This document shows positions 49,192-61,652 of a stretch of DNA of 64,000 nucleotides, piece after piece. The stretch is from Congeria kusceri. Taxonomy: Eukaryota > Mollusca > Bivalvia > Myida > Dreissenidae. A program made the position numbers and the translations under genes. How positions within the stretch are numbered: position 1 is the stretch's first letter; the number at the start of each line of letters is the position of its first letter. The stretch is from contig CM051025.1 of the NCBI GenBank assembly GCA_027627225.1, positions 73,959,474-74,023,473 on the forward strand, in the 5' to 3' direction. Under the pieces are notes generated by a model that searched no databases, was not told the origin of the DNA, and saw only the letters and a program-made list of their open reading frames with translations.

Positions 49192-49817
49192 ATAGTATTT
49201 TTCTGCATTTCATCGGTGTATGAACTGTCGGGAAAATTACGCCTAATTTGCATAAACGCGAACGGCGTAATTTTCCGGACAGTTCATGCACCGAAGAAAT
49301 GAAGAAAAATATTATTCAATTCTTATAATTACAACAAAAAGGAGATATTAACTGTTTAAGGGCTGCAACTAACGTGTAGCCGAGGGCGTAGGAATCCCCG
49401 TTTTGGTTTCGATTTCATTTTCGTCGAACGGCATTTCGAACGGCATTTCAAATATCTCGTTAGACATTACAAATCGCTGTGGGTCATTTTAAAGTGGACT
49501 TTCTAGTAAAACAATTAAAATCTAACAATATGCGTTAACAATTTCATCGTCTGCAACAGGCCAATCGGCAACCGATAAATCGGTCATTTTGTTTAAGAAC
49601 GATAGTGTATACATCGTAAACAATGACGTCATTTCGCAAATAGCGAAAGAAAGAAAGCATCATAAAGGTTTGTGCAAAACAATGACGTCATTTCACAAAT
49701 AGAGAATGAAAAAATAGTACGGTCGTGAATAATAACGAGGTAATTTGCATACCCAGCCGGTTCATCGGGGTATGAATGACAGGTCACGTGGGCAGATTAT
49801 TCAATCAGAATGCAGCG
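49192..49817 (-). mobile_element. Dispersed element with twin CRE motifs, longer copy
   Basis: Reverse complement of the element at 22712-23070, about 250 bp longer. Its left end (49192-49230) and the stretch 49281-49325 form a long palindrome (TTTTTCTGCATTTCATCGG and its inverse near 49300). On the minus strand an ATG near 49598 opens a 22-codon frame (MTDLSVADWPVADDEIVNAY), also recognisable but broken in the other copy. It may be the start of a lost transposon protein. Confidence 0.65.
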
Positions 49818-50054
49818 TTACTGTTGAAGATGCCAAAAAAGATTATGTGGAGAAATAAGTTTATTTAGCGAGGCATCGAAAACCTGAAAGTGTAACGTTC
49901 TGCCTCTTTCGTAAACGGCTAGCTCACTTGACAGAGCGTTCAAAATGGTTATAATAATTTTCCTTATGGCTGCCTCGCCAGTATGATTGGTAAACAAAAT
50001 ATTAAGCAAATGATTGGTGCATAAAACGGAATCAGAATTAGAGTTAAACAATGA

Positions 50055-50315
50055 CACGGAACCCTAAAGCATCAACCCTAACGCATCAGCCCTCAAGCAT
50101 GAACCCTTAAGTATGAATCTCCAATCCTGAACCCTCAAGTGTGAACCTATTGGCATGAATCTAATGCATGAACACCACTGAACACCACATCCTTAACTCT
50201 ATGCACGAAGCCATATGCATGAAACCCGGTGCACGAAACTCTATGCACGAAACCACATGCATGAAACCCTATGCATGAAACCACATGCATGAAACCTTTT
50301 GCATGAACCTTATGC
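50055..50315. repeat. Degenerate minisatellite of about 12-13 bp units
   Basis: About 18 irregular units vary around GAAACCCTATGCAT. They go from AACCCTAAAGCATC at the left, through AACCCTCAAGCATG, to near-regular CATGAAACCACATGCATG at 50210-50300. The gradient in regularity suggests growth from the right side. Confidence 0.8.
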
Positions 50316-50386
50316 AAAGAACTTAGACAAAAGACAGTGTCCTAATTCTCACACGCTGGCTGAAAAGACTTTTTATATGCCGTCCT

Positions 50387-50920
50387 GTTCAGTCGGTATC
50401 GCAATGATCCCAAGACATACTAGTGAACGGCAGGTTTTAAGCCCGGGGGTTTCCTGATTGTATGCCGCATGTATCACAATGATCCGTTATGGGCAATACT
50501 TATGGCCAAGAACCTCTTTGATAAGTCAGCAATGCAATAGGTTATTTCCCTTCTTTTCTTGTGTTGCTTACTGTAAGACAGTCGCGCCGAGAGTGAGCAC
50601 GAACCCTCAGGTCGCTGGTTTCTCTAATTACTAGCTTTTACCCTGCTAGTAGACCCATACACATGGAATGCAAGCAAACACAACCCTCTCGAAATCCCTT
50701 TGGCTCCAAACAAACCCCGAGTACGGACCAAACTAACGAACCTTTGTTAAAATGACCGAAATTCCCAGTGTCCTCTTTCGGTCAGTATCGCAATGATCCT
50801 GGCTTATTAAGTACAGAGGTTTTCCAGCCCAGGGGTATCCTGCGTCCCATCCCGATGCCGCTCGTATCGCAATGATCCGTTAGGCAGATAAGACTGTTCA
50901 AGAGCACCTTTGATTAACAA
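50387..50920. repeat. Duplicated 140-bp module with TATCGCAATGATCC motifs
   Basis: Two related modules (about 50387-50523 and 50776-50920) share, in order: GTCNGTATCGCAATGATCC, AGGTTTTNNAGCCCNGGGG, TATCNCAATGATCCGTTANG, and an end like AACCTCTTTGATAA / GCACCTTTGATTAA. The 250 bp between are more GC-rich than the neighbourhood and hold CGAACCCTCAGGTCGCTGG. The family is not recognised; no coding frame is kept in both. Confidence 0.7.
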
Positions 50921-51365
50921 CGTTTTGTTTGTTTTGTTGAGGTTTTTCGCCGTTTTTAACAATATTTCAGTCATTTCACGGCGGTCCGTTAACTGTTTTG
51001 TTGGATGAATAGCATGTATAACAATTCCCAGCAAAAGCAATTACCATGAAGTTTATTGCGAATTATCGCGTCTGAGATTCTGACTTTAGTCCGAATGTTA
51101 CTCATCAGTTTGAATCATAACACAATTAAGGTTGTGTTATCAAATATAAATGGTTAATAATCTTAACGAATCCTTTAAATTGTATTTAATTAAAAAAAAA
51201 TCAGTTTTACTTGTATTTTGCATCAGCATTTTACATATTATTCCAGTATACATTGTATGGACTGATAAATGATATGTTAACACAATACAATTGACTTGTA
51301 TAGATGTTTGATGAAAGATCAATATTTTGATGACCAAGACCACATGCAACCAAAGGCCGACTGTC

Positions 51366-51545
51366 CGGCTAGCGCAGTGGTTGGTACATTCGCTTCTCAC
51401 CTAGGCGTCCCGGGTTCGCATCCCACTCCCGGCGCATGTGAGTTTGATTGGTGGTCACCGATCCGGACAGGTGGGGTTTCCTCCGGGTACTCCGGTTTCC
51501 CCCCCCCCCAACACACACACACACACACACACACACAGCACAAGG
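51366..51545 (+). mobile_element. tRNA-derived SINE ending in an (AC)n tail
   Basis: The head GGCTAGCGCAGTGGTTGGT (A box) with CCGGGTTCGCATCCCACTCC (B box) is followed by the GC-rich body GTGGGGTTTCCTCCGGGTAC, then TCCGGTTTCC, a C-run and 13 AC units (51510-51536). Open frames over it on both strands are repeat-derived. Confidence 0.8.
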
Positions 51546-53046
51546 CCACACAAAATTTAAAATATTTCAGTAAAAAATAAATAGCTGGAAATTGCAGCTA
51601 TGATTCAAAATTCGTCCCAACTTTCGTGAGTCTCTAGTAAGTTAATTGGGTAGGAGTGCTGGGACACACTTCGGGTCCTCACATAATGCAGCCTCAGGCG
51701 TGGAAGGAACTCATAAACTTCGAAATAGACACGCACATGCAATCAAAGGCCTAGGTTTTAAAATCCGACGAGATCGATTATGTATTTATGTCATTGGTTT
51801 TGCGACTAATGCTAATCCTGTTCAATCACTTTGAAGGATTTATCAATCAATGATCGTGTTGTCATCAGATTAACTTAAACAAATGCAAACTGACCTTATG
51901 TGCGATGAAATGTAAAAGAAACAAATGGATATTAACCTACTAACAATAACAAGGTCGCTTAACCAGACGTTTCCGCAAATGGCAATAATATATAAATTAA
52001 TGGAATAATGTCAAGTTATCGTACTTGGTTATCGCCTGATTAACCTGTAATCAACTTTACACAAAAGCGAGTTTAGTAATAATTGAATGAGCCTTCCAAA
52101 GCACAGAACTAAAATTAATCTTATATCCATATTTCGGGGAGGTGGGGGAGGCTTACAATATTAGTAGCAAATAGTGAAAAGTTCAAGTGGTACATGCTGA
52201 CAAGGCACCTGGTTAAAAATCGCTCCGACTTTGCCGTTTTATTAGTAATCTGCATACTGGTATACTCATTTTCTATTTAGTTACTAAGACGCCTGTTTTG
52301 AATGCGGTCGAAACTAGTGTCCTACTGCGAGGGGTAATTGCGTGAGATTCGCTCTGTACATGTGTTCATTTGTTTATGCATGTTGATTAATAAACACATA
52401 AAACATGGTTAAAAAGTGGACCAGCTGAATACCAAAAAAATCTAATATCTAACTAAAAAAGAGCGCTTTTATTTAAATAATTATTTATTTTAAAGGACAT
52501 ATGGTGCACAGATTATTACAGTACAGTTAAATGTGTTACGATTTACATACATAGTGCGCTGTCAGTATGATGATAGCGAGTTTGTCTGACTAATGCGCAG
52601 GTTTAATAATGTTTCGTGGTTTATAATTGTTTTGTATCAGAACGCGCTTTATAACATAACTACAAATAATAACTGAAAATAACTACACTTGCGTTTTATG
52701 TACTCGTCGCACAAAGGTGGATAATCTGACCTAATTATTTATAATTAATGGGTAATTCGCGTGCACAGTGTAACTATTTAAAAGTGAAATAATGCATTAA
52801 TTGCTTTTTGTTGTGGGGAACATGAATTATAGTTCAATGGATAGAAAACTCTTAAATGTATCATATAACGTGGTATTATTATTAACTTTTCGTGCACATG
52901 TATATCTACAGTTGTTTCAGAAGTTACAAATGACCAATTGTCCAACTGCACCTGCACCTTCATAACATTGAATTAGATTCATACATGATTAATGGAGTAG
53001 AAAAATCGCCTGGGTTGCTTTAGGCATTTGAAATAGTGTAAGAAAG

Positions 53047-53085
53047 TAGGTAGGTAGGTAGGTAGGTAGGTAGGTAGGTAGGTAG
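53047..53085. repeat. (TAGG)n microsatellite
   Basis: Nearly ten uninterrupted TAGG units in the intron before exon 2. Confidence 0.95.
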
Positions 53086-56000
53086 AGCATCCGGCCCTGT
53101 GGGCCTATAAGTCACCGTGTATATTAAATCTAAATCAAGATCTGTGTGAACTGGTGCACATAAATTAAGTTTAATTGACTGTAAACAGAGAAAATCATTA
53201 AACAAATTAATATCTATCTATATCATGTTTATTGGGATTGGAAATTAGGTTGAGTTGAGAACATTGGTAAAATGGCGAATAACAGCTTCTATGAAACGAG
53301 AAATAGAAATATATATTCATACTGTATTTCTTGCTCCATTATTAAATGTCGGATACACGAGTATTTTCGTTGACACGTGGTATAGTGTCGCATGCAGTAC
53401 AACACTTGACATAAACAGCTGCGTTTCGAAGTGATAAAGTGACGGTTGTGACCATATAGCCGCCCACAAGCACACGAATCTACTAATTGGCGAAACTATA
53501 GTTTAGCAACAACTAGGATGTTACCAAATATAAATTACATCTTAAAGTGAAAACACAACAGTGTTTATTGGTCGTATTTTATTATAACATTTATAACATA
53601 CATGATGTTGATATTCATTAGTTAACTATCTTTAAAGGGAAGGACCACTACTATAAGAAGAAAATTAATGAAATGCGATGTATTTAATGATGTCTCAATG
53701 AAATATAATCAAGTTTTATTTTTGTTGCAAAACTTTTTTACTAAGAATATATTTATGCTCAAATGCAAAACTCATTACAAAAAAGGTATTCATTCTATAA
53801 ACATGAATAATGTCGATTATATTAATATAAATATTGTCGAACATTATGCGCCGATTACTAACGCCAAATATTACTTTGCTGTCGTATTTGTAACGAACTT
53901 TTGCACCATCAGTACGAGGTTGTAAATTAAGATACCGCACACTCATCCGTTATTTTGCCCCAGCATTTAGGGATGTAAATGAAGATTTATCTACACTGGT
54001 CGGTTAGCGCTTTGTTAAAGTGAGACTGAGAAATAATGCATATATTGTACTCACATTATGACCGTTATGTCTGCGAAATTGTATCCTCGTATTCTTTAAT
54101 TATCGGAAAGTTTGTAACTCGGTTATACATCTGTAAAATTCGATACAGTAAACTGATTTTAGTAAATCGGCTATTCGTTGCTTTACAAAGTTATTATTAA
54201 CAACGGCAATAATTTTTGAAATGTTAGTCAAATATTACATAAAATGATATGCGACACACGTATGCAGGTACTCTCGTATTGACATTTTTCTTCCATATGG
54301 CAACGTAATAGTGTCTTAAACATTTCAGTTTTCTCCATATGTAGTAAAACAAATTATTATAATTAAGCAAGGTTATAATAAAGTGCCGATTTCAAACTAG
54401 TTTAAGTTTTAGAGTCCATAAACGACATGAACTACGGTTTATTGAAAACGCCGTCATAAATGCATAATTATCTGAAAGCTTAAACCTGATCATTAAAACA
54501 GTATTAAATTGCAAGCCGCTTTTTTGCAGAAAACTTCAAATGGAAGATGTCTGCTAACAATTTATTAAAGTCAATAAAATTCAATTAAAGGGAACGTAAC
54601 CAGGATATACAGCTCAATGTATGGCTTTCCAGACCCTGTTTTTGCGCTTGCGTTCCGACTGAATTCATGTAGAACCAATATATTTTACTAACCGATGGTT
54701 ATCCAGAAGGGGAGTTGTTTCATTCAGAAATTTGCTAAATTTATCTTCAAATATGTTTAGAATCAAGCAAACCCGACAATGTGTTTATGTAGATGGCTCT
54801 GTAAAATTGATAGTTACAATATCTGCTTCAAAGAAATACATTCCGCAGTTTAAACAGACTAAAGTCTGAATGCATGAAGTATATTACGTAAATTTTAGCG
54901 TGTTTACGTTCCTTCACTTGTATTAAACGATGAATGCTCTCCTTCTGTGGCATGCAACTGTTGAATATTTAATTATCATAAATATAAGACGTTAGATTTA
55001 AGGTTGAGACTAATATTAATAGCAAAATAAAACGACTGTTCTTCTAAACAAGAAACGGACAACATTAAATAGTTTCTTTACATTTTCTATATTTCAATAT
55101 TTAAAAAATTAATTAATTTATATACTTCTTTCAATGATAAAGCTAAAAACACCGAAGGATAGTTTGTTCAAAGTGTACGTTCTAAATGCTTTAATTGGAT
55201 ATATTTATTATCAGCAGGTTATTTTGGAGAAGGTTAACATAGTGTTGAGACGTAAGCATTATATTTAAACACTTTTAACAATTCAACTGGATCATAAGCA
55301 TTAACTAAACGTAAAATTAAAGAACAAACTTGCATCATACTACCAATGTTGAATTATTTTTTTTCAAATATATTACTTAAATTTTAGCAGACACTGTGAT
55401 ATAAATACCCAATCTGACATGTTGGATTGCTCTGACAGGTGCATGCGTGCGGGTATTCTTGTTTCCACGATTCTGTCAATCACAAATTGTATCTAAGTAC
55501 GAAGCAGAACACATTCCTTTTCAGTGTAAACCGTCCGTCAAATAGAAAAGACAACTGTTGTTTTATCTGTTTGGCAAACAGGCATCTAAATGTTAATAGC
55601 GCAACATTTTGAGATTTATTATAATTGTTATTGGAAGTCATTGCTATAATACAACAATCTCATGGTTTGTAAACATACATTTTGCATTTAAATCAAGGAT
55701 ATTCTCATCAAAGTTATACGGATGTCAAGTTTTGATAAAATATTAAGCATTGGAATGGTTTTAACTTTAAACTTCCATGTGGAAAACTTCTAGTAAGATT
55801 CATACTGACCTGTGAATGCGCCACAGTGGGGTTACCAGAATTTTTCTAGTTTGTTGGTTAATATAGCGTAGATACGTTTCCGCCACACGTCGCAGTTACT
55901 TATTGGTCTGTCAATACCAATAACTCAATCCAGTACTTATTAACAAAAACATGTAAAACTCATTTTCTGGTAATTGGTATGAAAATAACCGAACGTACAT

Positions 56001-57074
56001 CAATGATACATAAAACCATTTGGTACTGCAATTTAGACATACAATTTGATATTGTCCAAATGGACAAAGCGAACTTTCGAACTTGTGTTGTTAATTGACT
56101 TCCGATTTAGCCCAGGGTGTGTCATTAGTGTATAGCAGGTAAATAATGCCCGTGTCAGGAACACTTACAATTTGCTCTCTGAAGCAAGTTACACCATTTA
56201 ATATAACAATTAGTGCTTTCAAGAGGTTACAAAGTTAAAAGCGCATACCCTTCTAGGACAACCCAATACAAACACTTTCATATCTTTAATGGATAACCCT
56301 TTTTCTACCTACATTCGTCAACATGTTGCATACTGACATTTTTCCATTTACTCCCGCACAATATCTTATTCTTTAGATGAGACTAAACATACATGTAGGT
56401 CTCTTGAATAAGGATATAACTACGATGGGCTAAGAGTAATCATTAGATACAGATGTTGTTAAATCTGTGATACTCAAAATACAATAAAACAACAAGCGAT
56501 TAATTTGAAATAAGAAATATCTCTAGGATAATTAACCTGTCAAACTTATATCCGCGAATACACCTTCAAAGAGCACATTTGAACAAGGTTTAAAGCCAGA
56601 CATTCCTCAAGAATGTAAACAATTAAATCTTTATGTAAGGGTTTCGGTTATCTGCTTATTATAAAATTCATAGATTCTGCCACAAAAAGATAAGACAATT
56701 ATTTTCAGCGTGATACATTACACAAGTATCACTCTTACCTAAATTAGTATGGAAATGTAAAGAATGTTGAAATGGCATCGACATCAAAACAATGTTAAGT
56801 TGTACTGGATACCAAAGGTGCAGCATATGCGGTTATGTATAAATTATACCTAAAAAGATCGGAATAGTGTCGAAACATAAAAATATTAACAAGTAGAGGT
56901 TATTTCTTCTAGAAAATCTGTATGTCTACAATCGATACACACATTATCATATTCTTTTGATTCGAGTTTTCTACTTAACGACGATTTCAGATATCAACGC
57001 AGCAGAGTAAGTGATGTACATGTGTATGTTTGCCAAAACGTCCCGCTCGCAGAACGCTTACTTTTTCTTTCCAG

Positions 57075-57440
57075 GTGTATCGGTAAGCGTAAGCTGCTTT
57101 ACATTGGTGGCCATCTCCCTGGAACGCTACTTCGCAATATGCCAGCCGCTTCACTCGCGGAGCTGGCAGACCCTGAAACACTCGTACAAGACCATCCTGG
57201 TGTGCTGGGCAGCTGCCTTCTGCGTGTGCATCCCCATCGCAGTGTTCACGAAGCACAGTCAGACGCCATCTGGAAACTTCACATGTCGTGAGAAGTGGGG
57301 CAACCCGAGCTTGCACAAGGCTTATACCCTTTTCTTGGATTTCGTTCTCCTGTTGGTCCCTACCCTAATCATGAGCATATCATATGGTCGCATTTGCTAC
57401 ACGCTCTGGAGCGGAATGAAAATGGACAAAAAAGAATTGG
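57075..57440 (+). CDS. CCKR: Receptor shared exon 2 (TM3, TM4, TM5)
   Basis: 366 nt from a CCAG acceptor to a GTAAGT donor at 57441; phase 1 at both ends, so it keeps frame with each first exon. It opens VSVSVSCFTLVAISLERYFA: TM3 with the ERY triad (the E/DRY motif) at its inner end. PLHSRSWQTLKHSYK is the second intracellular loop, very close to that of CCK receptors as I know them (SRVWQTKSHA). TM4 is about LVCWAAAFCVCIPIAVF. The second extracellular loop has a glycosylation site (NFT) and the conserved cysteine in FTCREKW. TM5 is about AYTLFLDFVLLLVPTLIMSISY with the conserved proline and tyrosine. Another frame is open across the exon but is a shadow. There is one copy only in the window. 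Confidence 0.92.
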
Positions 57441-57654
57441 GTAAGTATAGATGTGAATGTAACGAAATCAACTGTATTGATACCTAGCCAATAAGAAAGG
57501 TGTAATTATTGATTGTACTGAAGTAAAACCTGAGTAAAAATCCTGTTAACGGACTTTAGAAAAATAAATGTGTGGGTCGTACAAGGTTCCTCTGCACCTC
57601 TTAGTTCTACTGATAATTTCGCACGGACGTGTTAACTCACCATAGCACGAAGTG

Positions 57655-58465
57655 CTCGTTGAGCTATTGGTATAACGGGCGTCTCCTGCGTCGTCCGTCG
57701 TCCGCCGCATGTCGTCCGTGTGCCGTCAACAATGTGTTTCGTTCTCACGCTGCAGACTTCACTTTTTATGCAATCTTAACCAAACTTGCATAGTTTGTGT
57801 ATTACTATAAAATCTCGGACGGGATTGTTATTGGGCCTGATAACGCCAGTAACACTAGAGTTATTGCCCCTTTTTCATGCAAAAAAGTGCAAAAATGCAT
57901 TTCTCAAACATATGGACTTTATTTCCATCTAATCTTAACCAAACGTTCACAGTTTGTTTATGACCATCAGATCTCAGCAGACACCCAAAATGACCCAGAT
58001 CGTGTTTCAAATACCGCAGTTATTGCCCTTTGCTTATGAAAAAAAATATAATGGACATTATTAAGGATAGATACTTCATTTTTCATCCCATCTTCACCAA
58101 TCTTGCACAGTTTGTCTATGACCATGAGATTACAGTTGAAGTCATATATAAGCAAGACCGAATGAGAAACACCGGAGTTATTGCCCTTTGATTGTGAAAA
58201 AAAATGCAAAAATGGACATTATTCAGGATAGAGACTTCATTTTTCATCTAATCTTCATCAGTTGTGCATAGATTGTCTAGGAACATAAGATTACAGGTGA
58301 AGTCGAGTATAAGCATGTTCGGGACAGAAACACCAAAGTTATTGATCCTTGTGTGGGGAAACAAACATCAACAAGTTAGTAATGATTGGCTTGCACACAC
58401 GATTTTTTAATCAATGTTGACCAAACTTACACAGTTTGCATATGACCATAAAAATTGATTAATAA
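57655..58465. repeat. Intronic tandem repeat, five units of about 159 bp with GC-rich leader
   Basis: A GC-rich lead (CGTCCGTCGTCCGCCG near 57691) is followed by five units starting near 57772, 57931, 58089, 58250 and 58411. Units are marked by AATCTTAACCAAACTTGCA-like starts, CAGTTTGTNTATGACCAT, and (in the first three) GAGTTATTGCCCTTTG. The plan is the same as in the element at 6239-7079, with which it shares 17 identical bases (6710-6726 and 58174-58190). It lies in the intron between exons 2 and 3. Confidence 0.8.
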
Positions 58466-59035
58466 CTTTGATTTCCAACAGTTGCAAACCTTACATGCAG
58501 TTATTTGTACATGCAACATTGGTGGCTTCAGAGTCTGCATTAACATCATTTATCATAATTGGACAGAAAATTATCAAAGAAAAATTAAAACTTGACCTTA
58601 TAGCACAGCCATCACAATTATCGCATTGCGTATTGTTCAGATACTTAAATTTTCAAACCTGTCATAGGAGTATGGTCTTGATCTGTACCAGTTCTCATGT
58701 GAGCGTTTTTGTGCCATGATGTCCCTCTTGTTTTGATATTCGCAGATGATTATGAGGTTTTATAAATCAAAACAATATCTGGAATTTATAATGCCTGAAA
58801 TAATGTTAATTGCAGTAATACTAACCTGACGGATTCTGTCCAACATTTAACTATGATATCATGCAATTGGATTTATTACAGCGTCGCTATATTATGTGTC
58901 ATTAGCTAACAAATTTTCTAATGGCAATTAAATACATGTAAATGCCCTTTCAATTAAAACATGCCTCTGTTTCCATTTTATTGAAATATTGTCTCAGATA
59001 ATGACTAAGTGAAAACATCGTTCATTTCGTTTCAG

Positions 59036-59595
59036 AGGAGCAGAACGGAAATGGGTCGATTTATCACAAGGGAAGTATAAGCACATCCAAAGACGGGTTT
59101 GGGAGAAGTATCGGTCCAAGTGAATTGGAAGACCTGACAAACAAGCGGAAGCGTTCGTCTAAACTACGGTTCAATGCACGTGGCATTAGGCAGTCGAATA
59201 ACGAAAAAAGTCGTGCATCAAAGAAACGCGTCATCAAAATGTTGTTCGCAGTCGTGCTGGAATACTTTATATGCTGGACACCGTTGTTTGTTGTCCAAAC
59301 CTGGATGACAATGGATCAAGCGCACGCCGTGAAGAGCATATCTAACTTAACTCACACTACAATCTTTCTTCTGTCCTATGTTTCCTCCTGCTGTAATCCA
59401 ATAACGTACTGTTTTATTAACAAAAACTTTCGAGATGGTTTCAAATCGGTATTTCGTTGCACTCGGTGTAAGGAAACTGTTCGCGCCAGGCAAGAGATGC
59501 CTTCTTATTATCACAATAGCTCCTCGCGCACGGGCTTAAGTCATATGTCAACATACGACAAAGTCAATGGCAAGGAAGAATCTGACGAACTGTGA
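59036..59595 (+). CDS. CCKR: Receptor shared exon 3 (third loop, TM6, TM7, C-terminal tail)
   Basis: 560 nt from the TTTCAG acceptor (ends 59035) to the TGA at 59593-59595. The first half is the long, basic third intracellular loop, ending KSRASKKRVIKML as in CCK receptors. TM6 carries the toggle motif YFICWTPLF (FxxCWxP class). TM7 is about LTHTTIFLLSYVSSCCNPITY with NPxxY (NPITY). Helix 8 follows (FINKNFRDGFKSVF). The tail has cysteines (RCTRC) suited to palmitoylation and an end related to CCK receptor tails (LSHMSTY). Serine/threonine-rich stretches may be kinase sites. Confidence 0.93.
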
Positions 59596-61257
59596 CTAAC
59601 TTAAACAAAAACAATACTAAATCCATTTGTTTTGTTCAAATGTATCGATATCATGAGTAACACGATATGCACATTATTGCCTCTATATTGTGTTCCATGA
59701 TAATTGATCTATATTTCGATTTTAAATATATTGGCAATGAATGCTGAATATATTGATATATTATTGTACTACATTTTGCTTTAGTTGAACTCGGATCATG
59801 AGGAGATCATGCGATTATTTTGAAGTGAACTGAGCATTTTTGTTTATACCAATAAGCAATAACTAGAGAATTGGTTAGTTATTTGGTGTGTTTTAGTATT
59901 GTGTATAATGTCCATGACAGATGATTTGAACTTAAATGTAAATGACAACACTACATCAGTTGATAATAGATTGTAGACTTGTGCTGTTAAACTGAACCTA
60001 TCAATTTGTCAGTGGGTAACGAAAGAAGTTCTGCAGTTAAACTCCATACAAATAAAACAATAAATTTAAATACTCAATACGACCTTATTTACTAGGTATT
60101 GTAATAGTATTTCAATGTATTTACATGCATGTACTCCACATTATAAATGATACATGACATCCACGTGAGTACTGTATAGTAGTATACCTCACGTGATCGC
60201 TCTGTCTATTTTTTCAATCGACCTAAAAAGACATTTTCATATCACCCTGCTGAGTCGAATTCAGAAATAGGCATCGATATTCCATCATTACGAAAGTTAG
60301 GAAAATCGTGTAATGTAAATTTAAGAATGGAATTTATTGATGCTTCTGTGTTGTTAAATGTAATAATGATAAGATTCATTCATTAAAATAATCTTAATTA
60401 AACTAATACTATAAAGACATGCTCTTCATAGCAGTTCATTACTCTCGATGATAAAGAAATTGTGAAGAAATCATGAAAATCAATTAAAAATGGTTTACAG
60501 CGCGTACGCTTAATAAAGTTACATTTCTCTGGTTGATTTGATTTTAAAAAACCCTCAGCCATTTGTTTATGATATACTATTACCGACTGTATTAAATGTA
60601 GTTTTATCCATATTTAGACTGAATATTAAGGTCGATTTTAAAACAATAAAACTCTGATATGTAAAACATAATTCTTTAGAAATCCATATTTCAATGTAAT
60701 ACTTCTGATTAAAATACATTATAAAAATTTTCGTCTAGTTTTATTATCATTTGCATGTTCAAGTACCAGTACAGGCGCCGCGGCGTGCTTTTGAAATAAT
60801 TATGTTTTTAAAGACAAATGTAGGGTGTAATTACACCAGCCGCACGCTTTATAGATTAACGTAAGCTAACTTATGGTCATCATGACAGTACGCACCCGAA
60901 AATAACAAGTACGTTGAGTTTCATAAGCCGATGATCCACCACTCAGTTATTTGATCTCTAAACTATATAATACTACATATTGTGTTGTAAATAAAACGCG
61001 AATTGCGAGGTTTTTTGTTGTTGTTTTGCTGAACTGCAATTTTATAAACATAGAAAGCCTTGATCAGAGCCGAATCTAAGATGTGTGATAAAAGTTAAAT
61101 CCTCAAACATCGTTAATTGCATTCTCAAAGTTAACTTCATTCTCAAAGTAACACAGTGTTCAAATTCCTACATTCATTTTGTTATAACATGTCAATTCTA
61201 ATTTATTGTTACAATATGAACAGTCTAAAAATACTGTTTGTGGTTAGCAGTAAGTCC
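59596..61257 (+). other. Probable 3' UTR, then non-coding DNA
   Basis: AT-rich sequence after the receptor stop. Overlapping AATAAA signals are at 60051-60056 and 60059-60064, about 460 bp after the stop, and are good candidates for the poly(A) signal. Beyond about 60100 I see no gene. Confidence 0.5.
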
Positions 61258-61652
61258 TTAAAGGCCTAGTATAGTCCTTCTTTATCCGCCTCCCCCCCCC
61301 CCCCCCCCCCATCTGGGTTTTGTACTCCTATTGGCACCCTGCTGTGGTCACAGTCATTGTGGCGACCCTTATCAGCTGATATAAATACACTGCTGCAGTC
61401 AAAGCAGTGAACTCAGCAATTGTTCAGTCAGTGTAGAAAAAATATTGCAGATGTAACCCAGCTGGGATCGAATCCAGGGCAAACGCTCTACCGCATCGCT
61501 ATAAAAGCTAGCTCATATAGCAAGGCAGTATAAGTGTGCCTTATAAGTAACCCTACTAAACAGAAAATGATAAGAGGTTTTATGGTGGACCAATGCACAG
61601 AGTGGAATGCCCATATCGAAAGGCCAGACATTACTTAAACTAGGCCTTTAAA
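61258..61652. mobile_element. MITE-like element with TTAAAGGCCTAGT ends containing a tRNA-like segment
   Basis: The left end TTAAAGGCCTAGTATAGTCC (61258 onwards) and right end AAACTAGGCCTTTAA (about 61637-61652) are inverted repeats. Inside are 19 consecutive C residues (61292-61310). On the minus strand there is a tRNA-like segment at about 61443-61510 (A-box-like TAGCGATGCGGTAGAGCG, B-box GGATTCGATCCC). It may be a SINE caught in a MITE. Confidence 0.65.

Larger units (their letters stand above)
48050..57074. other. Intron between exon C and exon 2 (9.0 kb)
   Basis: Bounded by the GTAAGT donor at 48050 and a pyrimidine-rich acceptor (CTTTTTCTTTCCAG) ending at 57074. It contains a dispersed element, two sets of unusual repeats, a SINE and a TAGG microsatellite, listed separately. 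The 53200-57000 part shows nothing else recognisable: AT-rich, no repeat or conserved frame seen. Confidence 0.7.
8706..59595 (+). other. CCKR: CCK/sulfakinin-type receptor locus with three alternative first coding exons
   Basis: Gene model inferred from splice sites and reading frame. A first exon (A, B or C) ends in phase 1 at a GTAAG donor and joins the acceptor at 57075. Exon 2 ends in phase 1 at 57440 and joins the acceptor at 59036. The joined frames stay open to the stop at 59593-59595. Predicted lengths are 449 aa with exon B, 447 aa with exon C and 436 aa with exon A, close to CCK receptors of other animals (about 430-480 aa). The product would be a plasma-membrane receptor for a CCK/sulfakinin-like peptide, by family similarity. 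Sequence alone does not show whether all three heads are spliced to the shared body. Intron lengths from A, B and C to exon 2 would be about 48, 22 and 9 kb. Confidence 0.75.

Noticed and set aside
51296..51580. Open frames on both strands over 51296-51580
   Set aside because: They read through a SINE and its AC-repeat tail.
57022..57291. Second open frame over receptor exon 2
   Set aside because: It is a shadow of the receptor frame, which has the conserved TM3-TM5 motifs and correct splice phases.
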